Assembly (NCBI RefSeq): GCF_028823635.1
Contig: NZ_JAPEHU010000003.1
Span: 310,001 to 374,000, forward strand
Source: Demequina sp. B12
Lineage (GTDB): Bacteria > Actinomycetota > Actinomycetes > Actinomycetales > Demequinaceae
DNA length: 64,000 bases
Reading direction: 5' to 3'
This document shows positions 25,448 through 32,492 of the stretch, piece by piece; position 1 is the stretch's first letter, and each line of letters starts with the position of its first letter. A model generated the notes under the pieces. That model had not been told where the DNA came from, made no database searches, and was given only the letters and a program-made list of their open reading frames with translations. The position numbers and the translations under genes were made by a program.

Positions 25448-28069
25448 ATGACCGCACGCATCTCGAAGACGAGGGCGGCCGTAGTGGCCGCGCTCAGTCT
25501 GCTACTGACCACGGCAGGACTCCAGGTTCTGGCACCCAGCGCACAAGCAGTCCAACTGCCCAACGGGCTCGTCGGGATCTGCACCGACGCCTCAGGCTCT
25601 GGCACCTACACCGGCCACATCGCTGGCTACGCCGGTAGCGGCGGAGCCATCACTGTTCCCGGCACCATCACCGACGACGGCAACACCTGCCCCGTCACCC
25701 TGATCAACGCGTGGTCGCTCCACGACAAGGGGATCACCTCTGTCGCTTTGCCATCTCAGGTCACCGACATTGGCAACTACGCCCTCAGCGGCAACCCGCT
25801 CGAGTCCATCACCTTCAACGGACCCGTGTGGGTCAGTGCCGCAAGCATCGCACCGTCCAAGCCGGGGCACACGTTCACCGGCTGGTTCACGGCCCCGACC
25901 GGCGGCGCTCAAGTGACGTGGTCAGGACAAGCCCCTGCAGGGACCATGTACGCCCGCTATGAAGTCAATCAGTACACGACAACGTTTAACTTCAGCGACG
26001 GCGGCACCACGCCCCAACAGTCGGCGCAGTACCCGTACCTCACGTCCTACACAGACATCACCCTGCCTGCAGCCCCCGCGCGTCAGCACTACGTGTCTGA
26101 AGGCTGGTACACGCACCCCACCGCGGGCTTTCCCGTCACGAGCGGCGGCACCGTCTACGGCAACACCACGTTCTACCTGCGCTGGACTGCCGCCCAGTAC
26201 AACGTGACTTTCGACGCCAATGGCGGCTCGGCTGTGGCATCGACCACCACCACGTACCCCGAGGCTCTCTCCTCCCCCAACTCGACGCGAGACCACTACA
26301 CACTCGCAGGCTGGGAGACGTCCGGTGGAACCCTGTGGAACTTCTCCGACCCCATCGACGCTGACATGACACTCACCGCACGGTGGACGCCAGACGTCTA
26401 CGGCGTAACGTTCGACTCCGCAGGCGGGAGCGCGGTCGCGGGCCAGAACATCACGTTCCCCGGCACGGCCACGGAGCCTGCCGATCCGACGCGCGACCAC
26501 TACTCCTTCGATTACTGGGCTTCTGCCGGCGGCGCGGCATGGGACTTTGCCACGACCGTGACCGAGCCCCTGACCCTCACCTCGCAGTGGATCCCGGACA
26601 TCTACACGGTCACCTTTGACAGTGCAGGCGGAACACCCGTCGCGGACCAGTCCGTGACCTACCCCGATACCGCCACGGCGCCGCCGGTGCCATCACGCGC
26701 GGACTACGTTTTCACCGGCTGGGTCGACAGCTCCGACACCCCGTGGGACTTCGCCACCACCGTGACCGACGACACCGCACTGACCGCAACCTGGACCACG
26801 GCACATGTCAGCGATGCTCATTTCACCTACACCGCCGATCCCGCGTCAGGGACATTCACCGTGACGGGGCTCACCCCCGAAGGTGCCACGCAGTCCGAGC
26901 TGATGGTTCCCGCAACCATCACGGTGGGGGCCCAGAACTTCGCGCTGCGCTTCTTTGCCAACCACCTCTTCGCGCCAGGCTCCCCCATCGAGGCAGTCCA
27001 CCTTCCAGACAACTCCCACGTGCGAGTCGACAACCTCCACCTGGGCCAACTCGACCGTGAGCATCACACCTTCGACGGTTGGTGGATCGCTACCGGCCCT
27101 GCCAGCGCGTTCGAGAGTCCGTTGAGCGCCTACTTCTCGACAACCCAGGTGCACTTTCTCACACACTTTGGTGTTGAGCCGCGGTTCGAGCCCAGGTTCA
27201 CGCCGCACACCTACACGGTGACGTTCGACTCGGCTGGCGGCTCGGCAGTGGCCCCGCAGGACGTGACCTACCCAGCCCCCGCATCGGCACCTGTAGCCCC
27301 CACGAAGGATCACTACACGTTCTCCGGTTGGTCCGACGCGGCTTCCCAGCCGTGGACCTTCCTCAGCATCGTGACGGGACACACGCTGCTGACCGCGCAG
27401 TGGACGCCTGTCGAGTACACCGTGACCTTTGACCCTGCCAACGGCACCGCCCCGTGGGCAGCTACCGCTGCCTACCCGGCGCCGCCCGCTGAGCAAGCGA
27501 CACCTTTCCTCAGCGGTCACACGTTCTCCCACTGGGAGCTCGCCGACGGAAGCGTGTGGGACGCCAGCGCAACAGTGAGCGAAGACCTCGCCCTCACCGC
27601 CGTGTACACGGAGAATGAGCGCATTCTTCGCGGCCCTTCCTCAGCCACGCAGGGCGAGCAGATCACGCTCACCGGCAACGGCTTTGACCCCTACGAGACC
27701 ATCGCAGCAGAGTTGCACTCCACGCCAGTCTCGCTGGGACGCACCACGGCCGATGCGTCAGGCACCTTCACGCTCGCCGTCACCATTCCGGCGGACACCG
27801 CGCCGGGAGACCACACGCTGGTACTCACGGCCGGGTCAGGCACGGCGGAGCAAGCGTTCACTGTCACCGCAGCACCGACGGCTGAGTCTGCGGATGGCGA
27901 GACCACCTCTGATGGCGGCTCTGACACGGGGGCAAGCGACGCCCCGGCCGGTGCGCAACAGCCCGCACTCGCCAGTACGGGAGCCGCACACACGCGCACA
28001 CTCGCGTTCGTGGCCTTCCTGCTCCTCGCAGCAGGTGCCGCTGCGCTGATCATCCGCCGCAAGGCCTAA
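25448..28069 (+). CDS. cell-wall-anchored InlB B-repeat (Listeria-Bacteroides repeat) surface protein
   Basis: 873 residues. The ATG at 25448 follows GGAGGGG. Signal peptide of about 38 residues ending PSAQA. A short leucine-rich stretch (VTDIGNYALSGNPLESITF) comes first, then InlB-type beta repeats starting near residues 177, 251, 318, 386, 589 and 657, each with the Y-x-V-T-F-D-x-x-G-G signature and a G-W about 45 residues later. An unrelated segment at about 455-585 interrupts them. An Ig-like domain (QITLTGNGFDPYETI..., about 735-810) and an acidic spacer lead to LASTG (841-845), a hydrophobic span and RRKA: an LAxTG signal for a class E-type sortase. Probably an adhesin-like protein. No sortase gene is in the window. 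Confidence 0.9.
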   Translation: MTARISKTRAAVVAALSLLLTTAGLQVLAPSAQAVQLPNGLVGICTDASGSGTYTGHIAGYAGSGGAITVPGTITDDGNTCPVTLINAWSLHDKGITSVALPSQVTDIGNYALSGNPLESITFNGPVWVSAASIAPSKPGHTFTGWFTAPTGGAQVTWSGQAPAGTMYARYEVNQYTTTFNFSDGGTTPQQSAQYPYLTSYTDITLPAAPARQHYVSEGWYTHPTAGFPVTSGGTVYGNTTFYLRWTAAQYNVTFDANGGSAVASTTTTYPEALSSPNSTRDHYTLAGWETSGGTLWNFSDPIDADMTLTARWTPDVYGVTFDSAGGSAVAGQNITFPGTATEPADPTRDHYSFDYWASAGGAAWDFATTVTEPLTLTSQWIPDIYTVTFDSAGGTPVADQSVTYPDTATAPPVPSRADYVFTGWVDSSDTPWDFATTVTDDTALTATWTTAHVSDAHFTYTADPASGTFTVTGLTPEGATQSELMVPATITVGAQNFALRFFANHLFAPGSPIEAVHLPDNSHVRVDNLHLGQLDREHHTFDGWWIATGPASAFESPLSAYFSTTQVHFLTHFGVEPRFEPRFTPHTYTVTFDSAGGSAVAPQDVTYPAPASAPVAPTKDHYTFSGWSDAASQPWTFLSIVTGHTLLTAQWTPVEYTVTFDPANGTAPWAATAAYPAPPAEQATPFLSGHTFSHWELADGSVWDASATVSEDLALTAVYTENERILRGPSSATQGEQITLTGNGFDPYETIAAELHSTPVSLGRTTADASGTFTLAVTIPADTAPGDHTLVLTAGSGTAEQAFTVTAAPTAESADGETTSDGGSDTGASDAPAGAQQPALASTGAAHTRTLAFVAFLLLAAGAAALIIRRKA

Positions 28070-28173
28070 CCCCGCTCATCCCCGCACCTGGGCGGTCTCC
28101 TACGAGGTCACCCAGGCTGCGGCATACCTCAACCACGATCGTGACTCTTGCACACCCCAACCAAAGGAACCCT

Positions 28174-29781
28174 ATGAAACTCGCGAAGCGAACACTCATG
28201 GCGGGGATCGCCCTGGGCGCGGCAGGCCTCCTTGCTGCCGCACCTGCCTCCGCAGTGACCGACACCGGGGGCGCCTACACCTTCGACGTGAACCCTGACA
28301 ACACGGCGACCGTGACCGGATGTGTGGGTTATCCCTGTCCATCGACGCTCTCCATCCCGGAGAACGTCAATGACGGTACCGACACCTATGTCGTCACCGC
28401 CATTGCCGACCAGGCCTTCTACTACGAGTACGCCACCTTGGTGACGATCCCCGACACTGTCCAGAGCATCGGCGCCGAGGCCTTTCGGTACAACCAGTTC
28501 GACTCGATCGACTTGCCCGACTCGCTCGTGACACTGGGTGCCCGTGCGTTCGCCAACAACGCATTCACGGACATCACTATCCCCGCGTCGACCACAGTCA
28601 TCGGGGAGGGTGCATTCACATCACAAGGCTTCAACCTGGAGACAGTCACGTTCGAGGCGCCCTCTCAGCTGACCACGATTGGTCCCAGCGCCTTCTCCGG
28701 CGTTGGCCTGTCTGGTTCCGTTGTCCTTCCGGAGTCGGTCACGTCGATCGGTTCCTACGCGTTCTCCTCGAACGCCATCGAGGATTTCACGTTCCCGTCA
28801 ACACTGACGGCCATCCCCACCGGCGTTCTCACCGAGAACCCCCTCGGGGCCGGCGCGTCATCAACGATCGACATCCCCAGCACCGTCACCACCATCGGCG
28901 ACAGTGCTTTTTACTCCACCGGTGTTGGGCCCACGGTCGACCTCCCCGACTCACTTTCATCCTTGGGTGTCTCAGCGTTCACCAGCAACGCTTTGACATC
29001 CGTCGCGATCCCCTCTGGCCTGACGTCCATCGCGACAGACGCGTTCTATGACAACGACATCACCCACCTCACGATCCCGTCGCACATCACCGAGCTGGGG
29101 ACATACGCGTTTGGCAACAATCCCCTCGTCACGGCCACGTTCTTGGGCGATGAACCTGTCATGGGAGTGGAAGCACTGCCGACCTCCTGGTTCCCCGAGA
29201 GCGGCTTCACCCCGGCAACGGTGACATTCAACGTGGGCAACACCGGGTTTGGCAGCCCCACGTGGAGCCCGTACGGGGCGCTGGACTCGACCGCCTACCC
29301 CACCTCACCGGTTGCGACCGTCACGTTCAACACCAACGGCCAGGGCACCGCGCCTGCTGACCAGGATGTGCCCGTGGGCGACACGGCGACGGAACCAGCA
29401 CCGTTGACCGCCACCGGCCATGACTTCCTGGGGTGGTCCACCGATGCGGCCGGTACGTCGCCGTGGAACTTCGCCTCAGATACAGTCAGCGGTCCCACTA
29501 CTCTGTACGCCCAGTGGGAGGGCAGCAGCTACGACATCACGTTTGAGTTCGGCCACGGGCTCACGGCTCATGTGACCACAGTCGACCACGGCATGACGGC
29601 GACCGCTCCCGTCGCACCGTTCGTCTCCGGCCACCGTTTCGAGGGCTGGCTGCTGTCCGGAGCCGCCGCTGACTTCGCCGCACCCATCACATCGGCCCTC
29701 ACGTTCGAGGCTGTCTACACCACAAGCGACTACAGCCTGAGGCACCGTCAACCGCTCAGGCAGGTGCGCAGATCGCCGTGA
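28174..29781 (+). CDS. BspA-type leucine-rich-repeat surface protein, N-terminal part of a frameshifted gene
   Basis: AAAGGAA precedes the ATG at 28174. Signal peptide of about 28 residues ending PASA. From about residue 78 to 320 there are roughly ten 22-24-residue BspA (LRR_5) repeats of the type IPxxVTxIGxxAFxxN. Two InlB-type beta repeats (VTFNTNGQGTAPADQ and ITFEFGHG) follow. After DYSL the frame runs into LRHRQPLRQVRRSP and a stop at 29779-29781. The reading that matches the preceding paralogue (APSTAQAGAQIAVTGAGFDPGE) continues one base out of phase from about 29742. Restoring one base would give a 677-residue protein with an Ig-like domain and LAATG anchor. As written, this product lacks any wall anchor. 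Confidence 0.82.
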   Translation: MKLAKRTLMAGIALGAAGLLAAAPASAVTDTGGAYTFDVNPDNTATVTGCVGYPCPSTLSIPENVNDGTDTYVVTAIADQAFYYEYATLVTIPDTVQSIGAEAFRYNQFDSIDLPDSLVTLGARAFANNAFTDITIPASTTVIGEGAFTSQGFNLETVTFEAPSQLTTIGPSAFSGVGLSGSVVLPESVTSIGSYAFSSNAIEDFTFPSTLTAIPTGVLTENPLGAGASSTIDIPSTVTTIGDSAFYSTGVGPTVDLPDSLSSLGVSAFTSNALTSVAIPSGLTSIATDAFYDNDITHLTIPSHITELGTYAFGNNPLVTATFLGDEPVMGVEALPTSWFPESGFTPATVTFNVGNTGFGSPTWSPYGALDSTAYPTSPVATVTFNTNGQGTAPADQDVPVGDTATEPAPLTATGHDFLGWSTDAAGTSPWNFASDTVSGPTTLYAQWEGSSYDITFEFGHGLTAHVTTVDHGMTATAPVAPFVSGHRFEGWLLSGAAADFAAPITSALTFEAVYTTSDYSLRHRQPLRQVRRSP

Positions 29782-30206
29782 CCGGTGCCGGGTTTGACCC
29801 GGGTGAAACGGTGACGGTTGAGCTCCACTCCACCCCAGTGACCCTCATGACAGTGACGGCCGATGCCAGCGGTGCGTTCGCCACTCAGGTGACCATCCCT
29901 GCCGATGCAAGCGCCGGTGACCATTCGCTGGTCGCGACAGCGGTGAGCGGCAGTGCGTCGTCCCCGGTAACGGTTGAGGTACTGGCAGAGCCCAGCCCCG
30001 ATGCCACGGCTACCCCTGACCCTTCGCCCACTAGCGACGGCGCAGGTAGCGGCACCGATGAAGGAAGCAGTCAGGATGCCGGCCAGGACACTCGCTCCGG
30101 GGAACTGGCGGCGACGGGCGCGAGCAACGTCACCGGACTGCTGTCGATCGCGGTCATGGCGCTGCTTGCCGGTGCCGTGCTCGTCTTGGTCAGGCGCCGG
30201 GTGTAG
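29742..30206 (+). pseudogene. C-terminal, out-of-frame part of the BspA-type surface protein (Ig-like domain and LAATG anchor)
   Basis: In the frame starting GCA at 29742 the translation aligns block for block with the end of the preceding surface protein: APSTAQAGAQIAVTGAGFDP, VELHSTPVTL, TIPADASAGDHSLVATA. A Pro/Thr/Asp/Gly-rich spacer, LAATG, a hydrophobic span and VRRRV follow. It has no signal peptide of its own. A GTG at 29778 overlaps the upstream TGA (GTGA), so re-initiation is possible, but the product would stay in the cytoplasm. The simplest reading is a one-base deletion (mutation or assembly error) near 29740. Confidence 0.8.
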
Positions 30207-30220
30207 ACCGGCTTCCTCGC

Positions 30221-31177
30221 TTATGCGGGGAACAATGACTCGATCAACGCCACCTGGTCGGAGGAGGGACGCCAATGCGAGGATTTCGCATTCTGCGTGA
30301 CCTGCTCCGGCCGGGTGGCTCCCGCGATCACCGACGACACCCCGGAATGCGACAGGAACCAGCCGAGCGTCGCTTCCAGCATCGTCACTCCCCAGTCGTC
30401 GCACAGGGCCTGGAATGCCTCCATGGCGTCCCAGTCGGCGTTTTGTGCAATGTGGGGGCGAACCTTGGCGATGCGGGAGTCTGCGGGCATGTCCGTGCGG
30501 GTGAACTTGCCGGTGAACAGTCCGTTGGCGAGCGGGAAGAACGGCAAGAAGCCTGCGTCGATGTCGTGCGCGGTGGAGAAGCGTCCGTCCTTTTCGACGC
30601 CGCGGGCGATCAGGCTCAGTTCATCCTGACTCGAGACGAGGCCCGGCAAGGAGCGAGACTTGGCCGCGGCATCGGCTTCCCGCAGTTGTGCGGCAGTGAA
30701 CTGCGAGACGCCATACGCGCGAATCTTGCCTTGCTCCACCAACTCCGCGAGCGCGCCGAGCGTGTCCTCAATGGGGACAGAGGGGTCGGGCTGGTGCTGC
30801 TGGAACAGGTCCACATAGTCAGTCTGAAGACGGGTGAGCGAAGCGTCGAGCGATGCGCGGAGGTACTCGGGAGATCCCTTGGGGCCGATGCTGTCCAGGG
30901 GCGTCGCGACCTCGGTGTAGCCGAACTTGGTGGCGAGGATCACCTCGTCACGGCGGCCGCGCAGCGCAACGCCCATGAGGGTTTCGCTTTCGCCCCATTC
31001 GCGGCCATACAGGTCCGCCGTGTCGAGGAAGGTGACGCCTGCGTCGATGGCGGCGTCCAGCACCGCTGTGGTCCCTTCCTGCGTGATGGACACGGTGCCT
31101 TCGCGCCCAAAGTTGTTGCACCCCAGTCCCATGGCGGACACGGTGAAGGGAGCGGAGCCAAGTCGTCGCTGTTCCAT
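30221..31177 (-). CDS. aldo/keto reductase
   Basis: 318 residues, NADPH-dependent (beta/alpha)8 barrel. Catalytic residues: Asp in TFLDTADLYG with Tyr58-equivalent in LYG, Lys in VILATKFG and His in LFQQHQPDP. It is close to the YhdN/Tas-like group (GVSQFTAAQLREAD; LGWFLSHSGVSSVIAGATRPEQV). The start is the ATG at 31177, supported by TACGGT seven bases upstream. It is convergent with the surface-protein fragment, with 14 bp between stops. The substrate is unknown. Confidence 0.93.
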   Translation of the reverse strand: MEQRRLGSAPFTVSAMGLGCNNFGREGTVSITQEGTTAVLDAAIDAGVTFLDTADLYGREWGESETLMGVALRGRRDEVILATKFGYTEVATPLDSIGPKGSPEYLRASLDASLTRLQTDYVDLFQQHQPDPSVPIEDTLGALAELVEQGKIRAYGVSQFTAAQLREADAAAKSRSLPGLVSSQDELSLIARGVEKDGRFSTAHDIDAGFLPFFPLANGLFTGKFTRTDMPADSRIAKVRPHIAQNADWDAMEAFQALCDDWGVTMLEATLGWFLSHSGVSSVIAGATRPEQVTQNAKSSHWRPSSDQVALIESLFPA

Positions 31178-31184
31178 GAGGTCC

Positions 31185-31190
31185 ACCGTA
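31185..31190 (-). promoter_or_regulatory. -10 box TACGGT, leaderless start of the aldo/keto reductase
   Basis: Minus strand: TACGGT, seven bases, ATG at 31177. Confidence 0.5.
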
Positions 31191-31305
31191 ACCGGCGCAT
31201 CGCCCCGGCCCCACTTCACTGCCAGGGTGGGACTCCACATCGCTCCGGACGCATGAGTCCGCTAAAGTGTGTGCTGCATGCAGGAACGCTGCATACAGAG
31301 ACACC

Positions 31306-31342
31306 AAGGCCGCCGCGAACGCTGAGGGATCGCGGCGGCCTT
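31306..31342 (-). terminator. terminator of tmRNA
   Basis: AAGGCCGCCGCG (31306-31317) and CGCGGCGGCCTT (31331-31342), exact 12-bp arms with a 13-nt loop, 28 bases beyond the tmRNA 3' end on the minus strand. Confidence 0.75.
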
Positions 31343-31370
31343 AGTGCTCACCTAGACAGGGATGAAATCG

Positions 31371-31735
31371 TGGAGATGGCGGGAATCGAACCCGCGTCCG
31401 CATGTACAACGACAGGTCTTCTCCGGGCGCAGTCTGAATAAACAGTGTCTCGGACCCGCACGACTTTCAGACAAGCTGTGCGATAGCCCCAGTCGTCTAA
31501 GAGTCCCCCACCGCCCGACGACATGGCGATGGAGCAAGTTCCCTAGATGACGCCAGGAACCAGGACGGGAACTAGCCTGGGCTGACGGACTTCGGGGCTC
31601 GCTTAAGCAGCGAGGGCGAAGTCGGTGCGCTTGGAATCGGCACCTATTGGTTTGTCACGGGCGTTAACGAGATAACGTGACGTCCTCGGCCCGCTTCCCC
31701 TGAGGAAAGCACACACGTCGAAACCGATCATCCCC
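31371..31735 (-). ncRNA. ssrA: transfer-messenger RNA (tmRNA)
   Basis: The 5' end GGGGATGATCGGTTTCGACG (from 31735) and the 3' tRNA-like end GCGGGTTCGATTCCCGC plus CATCTCC and A (to 31371) form the alanine tRNA-like domain. The tag open reading frame (31641-31603) encodes ADSKRTDFALAA and TAA, with resume codon GCC after AATAGGT. Length is 365 nt. CCA is not encoded. It works with SmpB (37092-37556) to rescue stalled ribosomes and tag their products for Clp and other proteases. Confidence 0.96.
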
Positions 31736-31802
31736 TGTGCAGTTGTCCTTCTATTGTACGCACCACCACTGCGCCGGTAAACGCCGTGGCAGGCCGATGC
31801 TC

Positions 31803-32354
31803 TTAGGCCATGTCTCCCAGCCCCAGGAGCACCGTCCACACCCATTGGGCGGCTTCCAGCGCTGGCGGCCGGTCGTCCATGGACAGCCATGCCCCAATGA
31901 CGCCGATGATCGAGCCGGCTACGCCAGCAGCGACCACGTGTGGGGGCACATCGATCGAGTGGACGCGTTCGTCCTGCGCGGCAGCGATGATCGCCTGGTG
32001 CAGTTGCTCGCGCAGGCGCGACAGGACCACGCCGTAGCCGGGCTCGGTGAACACGCGGCGATACAGATCCGCGTGGGCTTCGATGTGGAGCAGGAACTCC
32101 ACCAAGACCGTGGGGGCACGTTCCGCGGCAGGGTCAATGCCGTCGATTTGGGCGCCGGCTTCGGCGGCGACCATGTCGAGCGCATCGGCGAGCAGGGTCT
32201 CCTTGTCGGAGTAGTGCTGATAGAAGGTGGAGCGGTTGACCTCGGCACGTTCGGCGATGTCGGAGACACTGACATGGTCGATGCCGCGCTCGCGGGCAAG
32301 GCTGAACAACGCCTCTTGCAGGCGGCGGCGTGTCCTCACGATGCGGGCGTCCAT
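31803..32354 (-). CDS. TetR/AcrR-family transcriptional regulator
   Basis: 183 residues from the ATG at 32354. The N-terminal TetR helix-turn-helix is RTRRRLQEALFSLARERGIDHVSVSDIAERAEVNRSTFYQHYSDKETLLADAL, and the helical ligand domain ends in a WVWTVLLGLG helix. A CACAAT -10-like box lies six bases upstream. It is divergent from the MmpL-type exporter (138-bp gap), which it most likely represses; its ligand would be an exported compound. Confidence 0.92.
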   Translation of the reverse strand: MDARIVRTRRRLQEALFSLARERGIDHVSVSDIAERAEVNRSTFYQHYSDKETLLADALDMVAAEAGAQIDGIDPAAERAPTVLVEFLLHIEAHADLYRRVFTEPGYGVVLSRLREQLHQAIIAAAQDERVHSIDVPPHVVAAGVAGSIIGVIGAWLSMDDRPPALEAAQWVWTVLLGLGDMA

Positions 32355-32398
32355 GCGGCCATTGTGCCTGGCGCGCAGCGAAAGCACCAACCGTTAAC

Positions 32399-32410
32399 CG
32401 ACAGTTGTCG
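32399..32410. promoter_or_regulatory. candidate TetR operator CGACA-GT-TGTCG
   Basis: Five-base arms with a 2-bp spacer in the divergent regulator/exporter gap, upstream of a TAGACT-like -10 for the exporter. It is short, so moderately supported. Confidence 0.4.
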
Positions 32411-32492
32411 AAAAACTCCTCGCGGCGGGGTTAGACTTACCGTCTGGCACTGTCGCCACCTGCCCTGCACCCCACCCCCGAAAGGCTCAGAC

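Noticed and set aside
29778-30206. Independent small gene starting at GTG 29778
   Set aside because: It lacks a signal peptide although it carries a wall-anchor signal, and its sequence continues the upstream paralogue's domain across the frame break.
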